A stretch of DNA of 64,000 bases from Cannabis sativa (GCF_029168945.1 NC_083602.1:79938600-80002599); one strand, 5' to 3'. Shown: positions 12,213-25,200, numbered from the stretch's first letter. A program made the numbers and translations. The notes: generated by a model from the sequence alone, not told the origin.

Positions 12213-14374
12213 ACTGTATCAGTTTGTTGAAAAACCTTGGAAATTATTTAGGATTGTAAGTTTTAGTATTTTCACTGGTCATTCCTACTTGCTATATGTT
12301 TATAATTTCTGAATTGTGTATGAATTTTTATATTGAACCATGTAATTTTCTGTTATTAAGTTGTAGTTTAATTTCGAATTTTCATTGTTGGTCTAACATG
12401 TTTGTTTTTCTAATGAGATAAATCCCTAATGGATTTTCACCATTAGACATACATAATAGTGTAAGATCTCGAAAGATAAATATTGTATATGCAACATCTA
12501 ACTGTTCATCAATTGATGACACTTTAGACTAGTATTTTTACAATATGAAACAAGAAGATTACATAAATAAGATTACTTTGTCTTTCGCTAATCGAAGCAT
12601 CGTTGGATTCTTATTTATAAACGAAATTATCCTAATTCCTCTTAGCTTATTCATTTCGAATTAGCTCAATAATATATCATTGGATGAATGGTCTATAAAT
12701 CATTTCATGTCATTATATTTTCTCTTATGAAATTAAATGACACATATGATTATAATCCCGAAATTCTATTCTCAATTGATATAAATCCTCAATCTTAGAA
12801 ATCTCCTACTTGTATGGGCAAATCTGACTTAGAGTTTGTATTAGTATTGCTGGTCCAAGATAGAATTACTCCTTATATTTGGTATAAATTTAAGTCTTTG
12901 ACTTTAATTTTAGATTCCAAATAGAAATTTTCTTATATTTGTAATTTCAAAATACAATACAGTTACACTTTCTCAAGTGTTTAATATTCATCTTCTATTA
13001 ATGGATTAAAACTGTATGGAATATGAGTTAGGTATTCTGTGACCAGGATCCACTTGAACTATTCTAAGAACTCTTTGATGTAACTAAACCTATCTCATCA
13101 ATAGACATTACCACATTTTTTTTAATCTATGGCATTTGTATCTTGTTCATAGTGGATTTGACAAGATCAATCTCTGCAAAGAGTTAATATGCCTATATCC
13201 ACTAAAAGTAGTTCATCTCATTCGCAGATGGATGTACATTCAGGGGTGGATATGAGTTTTTCATTGTATTCTTCAAACGATAACTCTAGATTATACCTTT
13301 TAGCAAGAAATTTGAAATGTTTAAAAAATTTCATTAATTTCTAGCAATGGTTAAAACCATTAAGGTAAGTGGTTAAAGATCTTGCGAACTGATAGGGGTG
13401 GAAAAATAGTTTGTAGATATGCAGTTCAAAGATCATTAATTTGATTTTTAAATTATATCCAAACTTACCTCCCCAGAAATTTCGAGTTGCATATTGATGA
13501 TTAGCTACTAGTCGTTGCCTAAATCCTTCTATGGTAATACAATTTCAGAATGATGTAATGGTTGTATACTTAATGTAAATCATTACTAGTTTCATGGATG
13601 ACCTAATCAAAATCTTAAAAAAAGCTAGAACTATTAACCATGGTTTGTTAGCTATTCTAAGTGATTAGGGGTGGACCATCCCATTGTCAATAGATAAGAA
13701 AGTATTTGTTCAAACAAATACTATTTTTCTAAGATAATGACTAAGTTTGAAAACAAGTAGCAAATAAAGGAGATATTTTTCTTGATTCCAAAAGTGTTCT
13801 ATCATCTTATATAACATATGATGATCCCACTGCCTCTGTTGTCTTGTCACAACTAAAGAGGTTAATACCATTTAGTTTTCTTAGAGATAATTCACGGTAC
13901 CTTGTCGTAGTGGGTGAGTTTCTAGGAACTCACCTTCTCATGACTTGGGAGACACTAGTGATTAATATCCATTGTGAGTTTAAACAAATAATGGATTGTC
14001 AAGATAAGAAACTAAGAAGAAAAGCCAATAGAACTATGGTTTAATCCATTCACATGGAATAACCTAAAGTTTTCTATTACAAGGACATAAAAGGAAATTT
14101 TCGTTTATAAGTCCATTCAATGGACTTAACAAAACTTCCTGTTCCTAGTATTATAGGTTTGAGTTTATCTAAACCTATGGCTTGTGGTATACCTGGTAAT
14201 TACTTACTCTAATGCAAGCAACTTACTTTAGTTAGATGCTGAAGCATTTTCTTTCTCATGGCAATCTATAGAAGCTTCACAACTTCTTAGGTATAGATTT
14301 TATTTATCTAAGGAAAAGTCTCAACTATTCCAAAAAAAATAAAACCATGAAAGAATTTCTTAAATCAACAGTGG

Positions 14375-14910
14375 GAGGTCTTAGATATGCTTTTGTATGC
14401 CTTACAACAGACACCTGCTGTTGAGTGGGAGTAATGAGTAGGTATCAGATTAATCCAAGAGAAGAACATTGGAAGACAATCAAGTAAATCTTAAGATTAA
14501 GAAGAGGAACTATATGTTAGTCAATAAGGGTGTGTTTAAAACTCTTAGACTACACCATATCAGATTTCGAAATTTGCCTTTGTGCTAGAAAATCTTCCTG
14601 ATAAGATGGTGGTTACTCTGGGGGTGGAATAGTGATTTTGGAGAAGTGTAAAAACCTATCTGAAGTCTCTAGGTCTACCAGAGAGGGACTGAATGTAAAA
14701 GTTGAGGGAAAGGTACTTATTCAGTCTAAGGAAAGCTCTATACAATTTTGGCACCATTCCAAATTGCCTTAAACTACTAGTGTTAATTTCCTGATTAACC
14801 AAAAGTAGTTGCCAAAGATATAGAATCCAGTATCCCAAGAGAGTAGACATATAGAGAGGAATTTCACATTATCAATGATTTTGTGATTAAAGGAAGAGTA
14901 ATGGTGGAGA
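14375..14910 (+). pseudogene. Decayed copia RNase H / pol C-terminus (element B)
   Basis: Reading piecewise on the plus strand: GGLRYAFVCLTTDTCC, a stop, then VGVMSRYQINPREEHWKTIK, a stop, ILRLRRGT (14375-14510). This is the copia RNase H core, where functional elements have a G(S/G)LMYAM-like block, RPD, SRYQxNPG, HW and LRYLRGT. Near 14810-14910, AKDIESSIPRE then REEFHIINDFV then VEKM corresponds to the pol C-terminus. Several stops are shared with copies A and F, so the family was already non-coding when it amplified. Confidence 0.7.
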
Positions 14911-15030
14911 AAATGTTGTGTTTAATTCAACCTTTCAGGTCTTATTACGAGGAGTTTACTACTACTACACTTGATTTGTATATCAAGGTGTTTAGATTAT
15001 TTGAAACGCACTTTTTGTTTTATATAGTGC

Positions 15031-15040
15031 AAGTGGGAGT
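15031..15040 (+). other. Polypurine tract of element B
   Basis: AAGTGGGAGT lies just before the 3' LTR start TGTTGGG at 15042. The same tract occurs on the minus strand in copy F directly next to its LTR (from 52047). This is the plus-strand primer site for reverse transcription. Confidence 0.8.
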
Positions 15041-15041
15041 T

Positions 15042-16937
15042 TGTTGGGTTTTATGCCCTAAATAAAACTCATTTCAATATAATCAGATTTACTTATTAAT
15101 ATAGATCAGAAATAACATTTAATGTTGCATGGTTCACATAATTTATTTCATGATTATATGTATATAATGTATGAATTCATCTGAAACCCTTTTCACATAC
15201 TTGATCCTGTTTATTGTGCTGTCAACACATTGGAAAGTAAACATGACTATGTGAATAAAGTTTCCTAGATTTATCAGACATACGGTGTTACTGATATGAT
15301 AATCTACAAAAGAGTTTACTTGCATTTGGAGAAGTGTTATGTTCTTTCCAGAGCATTGGTTAAAGTAAAGCTCAGGTTGGATACATGGAGGATGCATCGG
15401 AAGGGACCGATATTGAACTTTGACTTAGATTTATTAAACTTACTGTAATATCTATTCAAGTCAATATCGCCTAGTTGATCCTAGATCAAATGATCTTAAT
15501 CCTCTTATGATTAGGCTCAGTCTTGAAAGGCTATTCGTGTTCTTTGATTTGTTAGTTAAGCCTACTTTTAGGTCAGGGTGATACGTACATTTTGGGAACA
15601 CGGTAGTGCAATTGAGTGGGAGCGTTAGACTAAACATGGAATCTATAGCTTCTATCTGGCGAATAGTAAGCAAAGGATGATCTCCTTCGAGCTTGACCAA
15701 ACGAACATAAATGGTGGAGTACTCATTTCACATAAGCTAAAATATCATTTATACGGGGTCAAGTGTTTTAAGGATAAAATACATTGTATGGTGTAACGGT
15801 AATCTAATCCCTTTACAGGGTAGATAATTCATATAGAGGATCATTGATCACATTAGGATTATAACAATGGATAACTAATGATGTGTCTATATGGTGGAAC
15901 ATATAGAGCATTCTATATACTGAGAGTGCAATTCTAAGTTCTATGCGTGGATTCAACGAAGAATTAATAAGTTAGTGAATTTTAGTAATAAATTCTTGAT
16001 CTACTTATTGGAAGCTCGGTTATATAGACCCATGGTCCCCCCACTAGTTGAGATAATATTGCTTGTAAGACTCATATAATTGGTTTTGATTAATCAATTA
16101 TAATTCTCAAATTAGACTATGTCTATTTGTAAATTTTTCACTAAGTAGGGGCGAAATTGTAAAGAAAGAGTTTATAGGGGCATATTTGTTAATTATGATA
16201 CTTTGTATGGTTCAATTAATAAATATGATAAATGACAATATTATTTAATAATTATTTATAGTTATTAAATAGTTAGAATTGACATTTAAATGGTTGAATT
16301 AGAAAATTGGCGTATTTGAGAAAATCAGATGCAGAAAAGATAAAACTCCAAAATTGCAAAAAGTGAGGCCCAAATCCACCTTGCATGGCCGACCACTTTT
16401 GTAGGGTTTTCCCTCTGATATTTTCATTATTTTAATGCCAAATAATTCAAACCTAACCCTAGTGGAATGCTATGAATAGATAGTTAAGGCTTCAGGAAAA
16501 TTACACTTTTCTTCTGACACTTCTGATTCAGAAAAAACTGAGCCTCTCTCTCTCCCTATCTTTGGCCGAACCCACTCTCTCTTTCTTCTTCCTTAAATTT
16601 CGAAAAACCTTAGTGTATGAGTAGTGCCCACACACAGCAAGTGATACCTCAATCATAGTGAGGAAGATCGTGAAGAAAGAATTTCAGCAAAAAGGAGTTT
16701 CAGCATCAAAGATTCAGAGAAAGAGATCCAGGTTCAGATATTGATAATGCTCTGCTACAGAAAGGAATCAAGGGCTAGATATCTGAACGGAAGGAGTCAT
16801 TATATTCCGCTGCACCCAATGTAAGGTTTCCTAAACTTTATATGTGTTTATTTCATCGTTTTAGAAAGTTCATATTTAGGATGTTAATCAACGTACTTGT
16901 GAGTAGATCTAAGATCCTGGTAAAATAAATTCCAACA
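15042..16937 (+). mobile_element. 3' LTR of element B (1896 bp)
   Basis: Full-length LTR from TGTTGGGTTTTATGCCC to TTCCAACA, followed by target duplication CCTAT. The TATA box equivalent at 16471-16478 reads TATGAATA here, whereas copies D (39164) and E (36740) have TATAAATA. R/U5 holds a CT-rich leader near 16540-16590. Confidence 0.93.
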
Positions 16938-16942
16938 CCTAT

Positions 16943-17326
16943 AAAGTCCTTTTGATCTACATGACTTTAGTTTACATTAGTGGAGATAAATTGGTTATAC
17001 AAGCCTATGGTTATCTTGAATGTTTTGTGGTAAGGGAAGTCTTTATGCACATAGATTACATGTATATAGAGTTAGTAGAATTAACATATACACATTTTTA
17101 TTAAATATACAGTATTGGAAGTTAAGTTTAAATGAGTTAAAATTCTAGTCCATTTTTTGAAAGCCATATTGAGTAATGGAAAGAGAGTTTGTATTTTCAG
17201 ATAAATTACTTTTGGTCTAAGTTTCTTGATTTATCATCCAATAATTGACTTGTTAGTTTTTAGTTTTAGTTTTAGTTTTATTTTTTTCATTGCTTGAGGA
17301 CAAGCAATAGTTTAAGTTTGGGGATG
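16943..17326 (+). mobile_element. 3' untranslated end of a Tat-like Ty3/gypsy element
   Basis: No coding frame. A TTTTAG-type repeat (17252-17280) is followed by GCTTGAGGACAAGCAATAG, a small inverted repeat, and a polypurine tract AAGTTTGGGGATG (about 17314-17326). This arrangement (AGGACAAGCAA, then TTTAAGTTTGGGG, then an LTR starting TGATGAG) is typical of the 3' ends of plant Tat/Retand-type gypsy elements. The upstream part is interrupted by the insertions of A and B. The clade assignment comes from this pattern alone. Confidence 0.55.
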
Positions 17327-18731
17327 TGATGAGTAGACTCATTCCTAGTCAATTATTAGATGGATTAGTATTTATTTTTATATAGATTTGTTGTATTTTC
17401 TCCAAGTGTGTAGGTTTGTGCTGAAAAAGACATTTTGTGATGGAATAAGATCTTTGAGCCCATTTTTGACAATGATTTTATCATTTTCTCGAAGAGCTTA
17501 TGAAATCTAAAATGATAGACCTCGTTCCCAGCTTTCCAAAATATGTTAAATCATCTCATTTGGAGTCCTGACGCACAAGTTATGCATGATTTAGTGAGCA
17601 AGGTTGAAGTAGAAAATTTTTGTACTGGGCGCTATAGTGTCGGGGGAGTGCGCTATAGCATTCGGCTGGAAAAAATGATTTTTTATGAAAATTTTAGCAC
17701 AAGTTCGGGATTTTTTCTCTTGGGCGTTATAACGCGAGGTATAGGCGCTATAACGCCGCACGTATCATTTTTTAAAAAAATTCCTAATTCTAAGAGGATT
17801 GATCTATCTTTGTTGGCCTATATAAAGAAGGATCTAAATCAAATTAAAGGAGAGACGACTAGAGAGATAGAAACAAGCAACTTTGAGATTAGAAAACACA
17901 TTGAAGAGCAAAAGAGAAGAGACTTCAAGCAATCATCATCAACTATCATCATTAGAGTTCTTTCTTCTTCTTCTTCTTCTTCTTTATTCTTTGTTTAGTT
18001 ATTTAATTATGAACATGATTATTGTGGTTATTATGTTTGTGATTATGAACTAAACACTCATTCTAGAGTGTTGATGGAACTATTTTAGATTATGAATTTA
18101 AGTTTTCAGATTATTCCCATATTTGTTCTTGTAATCTGTTTATGCAATTTTATCCTAATTATCATCTTCTTAATACTTGATCACCATTAATTAGTATAGA
18201 TATTTTAGGGTTTACACTTGAGAGAGGTAATTTGAAATCGGACTTCGAATTGCATGACATAGGAAAATTGTGAGATTGAGAGATTCCACTAATTCTATGA
18301 GCTTCATTTAAAGAGAATCATATTGCTTTATGAGTGCTTATTTGATTAACATTGAATAGAGATATCGTGTTAGTTATTCTAAGTTAAATCTATCATCGAT
18401 CAAGAGAAGTTAATAAGTGACATTAGGATTCTTGAAACTACAAATTATAGGATAAATTGGGATAATCGATAAATGGAGATTCATAGTTTGAAATAGAGAA
18501 ATCAATGCTCTAGGTTTTTACTTTCTGATGAAAAATCGTTGTTTGTTTATTTTATTTTTCTATTTATCTTATTATTTATAATTTATTTTGTGTTTTCTAA
18601 TTAAATTATAAAAATAAAATGTATAATATTTAGTAAAATTTAATAATCAATCTCTGTGGGTTCGACAATCTTTTTAGTATTAAAACTTTGCTGTAACAAC
18701 ACTGTACGCTTGCAGTAAAACTTGTATATCA
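17327..18731 (+). mobile_element. LTR of the Tat-like gypsy element
   Basis: Starts TGATGAGTAG right after the polypurine tract. It contains palindromic GCGCTATAGC-like motifs (17630-17762), a TATATAAAG box (about 17817), a CTT microsatellite (about 17960-17987) and, near the end, CTCTGTGGGTTCGACAATC and ACGCTTGCAGTA, phrases typical of Tat/Athila LTR ends. The right edge is uncertain (somewhere between 18716 and 18731) because no second LTR is available for comparison. The 151-codon open frame at 17543-17998 inside it is not credible as a gene. Confidence 0.5.
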
Positions 18732-18740
18732 TTTTAGTAT

Positions 18741-19119
18741 ATGAATACTATTTTTTATTATCTTAGAAAGAACGAAAAGTATTCATTTGTGGTAATTGAG
18801 AATTTTACTACAAGAGATTGCCTCTTTGATGATTCCATGCAGTCTCTTTACCAGAAATTTGTCAAGGTGAAGTCATTGAAAACACAAATGTCTCATGTTC
18901 ATGTTGCTCATCCAATTGCCTATTATATCAAAGGTTTGAGAATCTCTTGTTCTGAGCCTTGCCACGGGGCTTACCATATTTTTTTCATAGTAAATCTTAG
19001 GAAAGAAAACCATTGGGTTTTAAGATGTGTTGATTTGAACGAGGTAATTATATTTCTTTAGAAATCCTCGAGGACTACCAAGATGAACGCTACAACAAGG
19101 AATGCCATGAAGGCATATT
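18741..19119 (+). pseudogene. Ulp1-like protease (peptidase C48), 5' half of split relic
   Basis: Encodes 106 residues before a stop, including RKENHWVLRCVDL, the histidine block of the Ulp1/SENP cysteine-protease fold (C48); such proteases remove SUMO and are often carried by plant Mutator-like and CACTA transposons. In the family the catalytic Asp sits 17 residues after this His. Here a TAG stop (19059-19061) is at His+16 and Lys at His+17, so the triad is broken. After the stop the same frame continues (MNATTRNAMKAY) until the retrotransposon nest starts at 19120, and it resumes in frame at 39635. Upstream it abuts the Tat-like LTR, so the N-terminal part is missing. Positions 19115-19119 (ATATT) are the target duplication. 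Confidence 0.75.
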
Positions 19120-19920
19120 TTTTGGGTTTTATGCCCTAAATAAAACTCATTTCAATATAATCAGATTTACTTATTAATATAGATCAGAAATAACATTTAA
19201 TGTTGCATGGTTCACATGATTTATTTCATGATTATATGTACATAATGTATGAATTCATCTGAAACCCTTTTCACATACTTGATCCTGTTAATTGTGCTGT
19301 CAACACATTGGAAAGTAAACATGACTATGTGAATAAAGTTTCCTAGATTTATCAGACATAAGGTTTTACTGATATGATAATCTACAACAGAGTTTACTTG
19401 CATTTGGAGAAGTGCTATGTTCTTTCCAGAGCATTGGTTAAAGTAAAGCTCAGGTTGGATGCATGGATTATGCATCGGAAGGGACCGATATTGAACTTTG
19501 ACTTAGATTTATTAAACTTACCGTAATATCTATTCAAGTCAATATCGCCTAGTTGATCCTAGATCAAATGTTCTTAATCCTGTTATGATTAGGCTCAATC
19601 TTGAAAGGCTATTCGTGTTCTATGATTTGTTAGTTAAGCCTACTTTTAGGTCAGGGTGATACGTACATTTTGGGAACATGGTTGTGCAATTGACTGGGAG
19701 CGCTAGCATAAATATAGAATCTATAGCTTCTATCTGGCGAATAGTAAGCAAAGGATGATATCCTTCGAGCTTGACCAAACGAACATAAATGGTGGAGTAC
19801 TCATTTCACATAGGCTAAAATATCATTTATACGGGGTTAAGTGTTTTAAGGAATAAATACATTGTAGGGTGTAACGGTAATCTAATCCCTTTACAGTGTA
19901 GATCATTCATATAGAGGATC
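19120..19920 (+). mobile_element. 5' LTR piece of copia-derived element D
   Basis: First 801 bp of the family LTR, starting TTTTGGG (mutated from TGTTGGG) and cut by gypsy G1 after GAGGATC. The preceding ATATT is repeated after the distant LTR end at 39629. It shares diagnostic bases with 38060-39629 that other copies lack: ATGTTCTTAATCC (others ATGATCTTAATCC), GCGCTAGCATAAA (others GCTATCATAAA or similar) and ACGGGGTTAAG (others ACGGGGTCAAG). These identify the two pieces as sister LTRs of one element. Confidence 0.88.
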
Positions 19921-22290
19921 TGTAACACCCTAACTAGCATAGGCGTATTACGTGATTTTTAAACATACTGTGCAGCTCGTTGCTAATCAACGAGGTTTAT
20001 GGAAAACGTGATTAATTAAATTTTTTGCTTTTTAATTAAACTTGTAAAATATTTATACCAAATACTCGGGATCCCGATTACAAAACCATTTACAAAAGTT
20101 TACTGTCTATACAAAATACTTGTCGCCTAGCGACTAATTACAAAAATAGCCTCGCTGTCCCGATGATCGTACGCTCCAGGCCTAACCGCCCAGACATGTA
20201 CAATCTTCACAGGCTCACTCACAGTCCATCAGCCCTAGCCTTGCCCTTACCTACACATAAACATAGCACTGTGAGTCGACAGAGTCAGTAAGAAAAGCAT
20301 AAAAATACTCATACATAAATCCCGGTAATGATCAGACGCCCATACCCCTGACCATAACCCTAACTGTCGTGTCCAACACGATACTGAGTCCTGAACGTTC
20401 ACAGGGACGGTACTATTGACAAGTAACAGCCTATACTCGGTCGAACTGGTCATACTCCAGCTGCTGGTCATACTCCAGCCTGTACTGATGTGTTACAGTA
20501 TTAGCCTATACTCGGTCGAACTGGTCATACTCCAGCTGCTAGTCATACTCTAGCCTGTACCGATGTGATGCGTCAAATTGTACGGAACCACCAACCTAAG
20601 TATCAGCCTATACTCGGCACACTGGTCATACTCCAGCTGCTAGTCATACTCTAGCCTGTGCCGATGTGATACAGTGTCAGCCTATACTCGGTCATACTAG
20701 TCATACTCCAGCTGCTGGTCATACTCCAGCCTATACCAATGTGACACAGTTGGATGGTTCGAAGCCAACATATATATCTAATGTAATCTAACAGGCTTCC
20801 TAACATGCACGCTAAACATGTAATCTACATATGCATACTGTTATACTAATCTTACCTCAATTCCGAATTCAGGTGTGCCGGTCAACCTGACTGGAACTAT
20901 CTGCGCGGTGGATTACAGGCTCCTAAAAAATAAAAATCACAACACTATAAGTGATACGCTAAATCACTTCCCGGGGACTTAAACTAGGAACTAAAAGTTT
21001 CCCTATCGATAAAAAGCATGACAATACCCCAAATAACATAAAAACGAGGAAAACTAGAGTTTCTGAAAATCACCCAACCGGCAGACCGGTTGTCCAACCG
21101 AAATTCCGGTTCTGGGAATTTTCAAAACCCATCCGGAATTCCGGATGCACAACCAGAATTCCGGTTCCTCGCAGGCAGAACTCAAAAATTCATAACTCTT
21201 TCAAAACAAATCTAAACCACACAAAACCTTCCAGACCTGTTCTAAACATCCCATAGAACATTTCTAAAGCAACTACACAGTCCAGAACACACATATACCA
21301 AAAATGCCATTAAAGCTCCAAGCTTTGAGTTCAAAACTCAAACTTGGTTAAATCTAACCAACATGCATCTGATTCAGTTCAAACCTACTTAATCATGCAT
21401 AAATAGCCTCTGAAAACACAAGAAATCGACCTCAACAAACACAGCAACAAAACTCACAATTTCACTTTGAAAACTCAAGCTTTTGCATAGAAAAACCATA
21501 ACTCAATCAACCTAACTATCATGCATTACTAGCAGCTCAAATAACTTCAATTAAACATGCTTAATTCTCTGCAAACAACAATAAAATCACAGCAGCAACA
21601 ACAACTTAAACTATGCATGCAACCTCATCTTTTTCATCAAAATTTAAAGAAACTTAAAGAGTAAGATACAATGGTCTTACCAAGCTCTTGAAGAACACTT
21701 AGATTGAAAGAAAAACAGCTTGAAAATCAAGAAAACCCAAGCCCTAGAACACCATACAGCCGAGAGCGAGAGAGAGAGGAAAAGAGAGAGCTTTTTGAGA
21801 ATTTTTCTAACTTTTTTTTTTCTAAGTTTGAAATTTTTGAATAAATTAAATAAAATGCCACTTAACCCCTTTTACTTCAGGCAACATAAAGCATTATTAA
21901 ACACATATATTCCAATTAATAAGCCACAAAAAGACAAACTAACAATGGGGCAAAATGACTATTTTGCCCCTTCACACTAAAATCACATAAATAACACTAA
22001 AGGGGTATTTTTGGGAAATTCTAAATTCCCAGCCATTCCCGACATTCCCAATGTCTAATAAACCGTCGCAATCTACTAACATACTAAGTTGTGATTTTAC
22101 TGAGCCAAACACCGAGTTCAATGTTACCGGGCAACGGAAATGCAAAATTATGAAAACTACTAAATGACATAAAATGCATCTCAGAATTCAATAATAACAG
22201 TATAAATAATTATTTAAATAGCTATAAATAATTTTCATAATTAAACATGATTAACTGCTAATTTCCAAATTATACTTAGCGATCTTTACA
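19921..22290 (-). mobile_element. 3' LTR of G1 (2370 bp)
   Basis: Bounded by TGTAACACCC (left, reverse complement of the LTR end) and GATCTTTACA (right). It contains the GTCATACTCCAGCTGC minisatellite at about 20440-20750 and a GAGAGAGAGA run near 21765-21795 in what should be the transcribed leader. Aligned by eye it matches G2's LTR through most of its length, with small indels. Confidence 0.88.
20440..20750 (-). repeat. Minisatellite in G1 3' LTR
   Basis: Short degenerate direct repeats of GGTCATACTCCAGC / CTGCTAGTCATACTCTAGCC nested in larger units of roughly 80-120 bp that begin CAGCCTATACTCGGTC and end TGTACCGATGTGATAC. At least four larger units are visible. The same array is at about 27765-28065 and, in a diverged form (CAGCCTGATCGGTCGAA), at about 28705-28955. 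Confidence 0.85.
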
Positions 22291-22294
22291 ACTA

Positions 22295-25200
22295 TTACCC
22301 CCTTAAAAGGATTTCGTCCCCGATATCTAACCTGAATAACTCTGGATATTGAGCTCTCATATCTGACTCTAGCTCCCAGGTGGCTTCCTCCACCTTGCTG
22401 TTTCTCCAGAGAACTTTGACCAATGCTATGGTCTTATTCCGAAGGACTTTATCCTTTCTATCCAGGATCTGCACTGGCTGTTCTTCGTAAGTCATATCTG
22501 GCTGCAGTTCTAGGCTCTCATAACTGAGTATATGAGAGGGATCTGAAACGTATTTTCTCAACATCGAGACATGATATATGTTGTGAACTGCCGATAAAGC
22601 TGGAGGCAACGCTAACCGGTATGCCACTTGACCTAACTTCTCGAGAATCTCGAAAGGTCCTGTAAATCTAGGGCATAACTTGCCTCTTTTCCCGAAATGT
22701 TTGATCCCCTTCATTGGAGATACCCATAAAAACACATGGTCCCCTACTTGGAACTCAACATCTCTGCGTTTCGGATCTGCGTAACTTTTCTGTCTACTCT
22801 GTGAGGCAAGCATTCTAGCTTTTATCTTCTCTATTGCCTCATTGGTCCGCTGCACTGACTCTGGACCTAAGTATTTTCTCTCCCCTGTCTCATCCAAGTG
22901 GATGGGAGATCTACATTTCCTAGCGTATAACAGTTCATAAGGAGCCATCCCTATCGTACTCTGATAATTGTTGTTGTAAGAAAATTCTATCAACGGTAGG
23001 TATTTATTCCAAGAGCCTTCAAAATCCATAACACAGGCTCGTAACATAAGCTCCAATATCTGAATTGTCCTTTCGGACTGACCATCTGTCTGAGGATGGA
23101 ATGTTGTACTGAATTTCAGTTTTGTACCCATTGCTCGTTGCAAACTCTGCCAAATTATGGAGGTGAATTTCGGATCCCTATCCGAAACTATAGACTTCGG
23201 TACCCCGTGAAGTCTTACAATCTCTCTAACATACAATTCTGCCAACTGATCCACTGTAAATGTTCATCTAACAGGCAGAAAATGAGCAGATTTCGTGAAT
23301 CGATCCACCACTACCCAGATGGAATCGAACAAACCCGTGGTTCTAGGTAACCCGACCACGAAATCCATCGTGATATCTTCCCACTTCCATTCCGGTAGGG
23401 TTAAGCAACAACCCTGCTGGTCTCTGATGTTCAGCCTTAATCTGCTGACAAGTGAGGCATCTCGATACGAATTCTACCAAATTCTTCTTCATACCGCTCC
23501 ACCAGAAGTACGGTTTAAGATCATGGTACATCTTAGTGGTGCCGGGATGTAGAGATTAAGGGGTAGAATGAGCCTCCTCAAAGATCTCATTCCTGAGTTC
23601 CACACTACTCGGAACGCAAACCCTAGCTTTATACAGAAGCATCCCGTTGTTTGACACTAAGAAATCCCTGACTTAACCGGCCAAAACCTCATCTCTGATC
23701 TTCACTAACTCTGGATCAGTCATCTGAGCGGCTTTAATTATTTCCAACAGATAAGATTGCAGTGTTAAGTTGTGAAGCTGACCTACCACAAACTCAATGC
23801 TGGATCTAACCATATCCTCTGCTAGCTGAGGTGAGCTCTGAACCATGCTAGCTACCTGCCCAGGACCCTTCCTGCTCAGGGCATCGGCCAATACATTGGC
23901 TTTCCTAGGGTGATAGAGAATTTCACAATCGTAATCTTTCACTAATTCCAACCAACGTCTCTGTCTCATGTTCAAATCTTTCTGAGTAAAGAAATACTTG
24001 AAACTTTTATGGTCAGTGTAGATTTCACACCTTTCTCCATAAAGGTAATGCCGCCAAATCTTCAATGCCAAAACCACCGCGGCCAACTCTAGATCATGAG
24101 TCGGGTATCACTGTTCGTAATCCTTTAACTGACGGGAGGCATAAGCGATGACCCGATCGGCTTGCATCAGCACACACCCCAGACCCTGTCTGGATGCATC
24201 GCAATAAACTACGAATTTCTCGTTGTCCGAAGGCAAAGCTAGCACTGGAGCAGTAATTAACCTTTGTTTCAACTCCTGAAAACTAGCTTCGCACTTGTCT
24301 GACCAGACAAACCGCTGATTCTTCTTTGTAAGTTCGGTTAAGGGTGTTGAAATTTTAGAAAACCCTTCCACGAACCTACGATAATACCCAGCTAATCCCA
24401 AGAACCTTCTAATTTCTGTCACTGTCTTCGGTCTTGGCCAATCCCTGACGGATTCTATCTTCCCGGGATCAACCTTGATCCCATCTTTGCTCACAATGTG
24501 CCCTAAGAAGGACACCTGAGATAGCCAAAATTCGCATTTCTTGAATTTGGCATAAAGCTTGTGTTGCCGAAGCCGTCGCCATACCATCTGAAGATGTAAC
24601 TCATGCTCCTCTTCTGACTGAGAGTACGCAAGGATGTCGTCGATAAACACAATCACACAGATATCGAGGAAATCCTTGAATACTCTATTCATTAAATCCA
24701 TAAATGCTGCAGGAGCATTGGTTAGTCCAAACGACATAACCAGAAATTCATAATGTCCATACCTAGTACGGAAAGCCGTCTTCGGAATGTCCTCCTCTCG
24801 AATTTTCAACTGATTATAACCCGAGCGGAGATCAATCTTAGAAAAGACTGTCTTCCCCTGAAGCTCATCGAACAAATCATCGATCCTAGGTAATGGATAT
24901 TTATTCTTCACTTTCAGCTTGTTCAATCCTCTGTAATCGATGCACATCCTCATAGTTCCATCTTTCTTCTTGACGAATAAAACCGGGGCTCCCCAGGGTG
25001 ACACACTAGGCCGAATAAACCTGATGTCAAGCAACCCCTGGAGCTGAATCTTTAATTCCTTAAGTTCAGCTGGAGCCATTCTATATGGAGCCTTGGAAAC
25101 CGGTTCCACCCCTGGCGCCAAATCTATTACAAAGTCAATCTCCCGCTGAGGTGGTAACCCTGGAAGTTCTTTGGGAAAAACATCTAAAAATTCCCGAACC

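Larger units (their letters stand above)
8260..16937 (+). mobile_element. Copia-derived element B, complete with target duplication
   Basis: Whole plus-strand LTR element bounded by the 5-bp direct repeat CCTAT (8255-8259 and 16938-16942). Order: shortened 5' LTR (8260-8721), tRNA-Met-type primer-binding site (8724-8740), 6.3-kb internal region, polypurine tract (15031-15040), full 3' LTR (15042-16937). The internal region has no intact gene: an AT-rich leader, an AT hairpin tract, a duplicated 22-bp motif and decayed copia RNase H. It is non-autonomous, and with its 5' promoter missing probably not transcribed from its own LTR. Confidence 0.92.

Noticed and set aside
17543..17998. 151-codon open frame in the Tat-like LTR
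   Set aside because: It spans the palindromic promoter motifs, the TATA box and a CTT microsatellite; the C-terminal Ser run is just the microsatellite. No domain is recognised.
20440..20750. CRISPR-like spaced repeats
   Set aside because: Units are degenerate, spacers are themselves repeats, and the array lies inside a plant LTR; it is a minisatellite.
21720..21980. 86-codon frame in the G1 LTR
   Set aside because: It covers the GA run and the AT-rich leader of the LTR on the non-transcribed strand; no domain.
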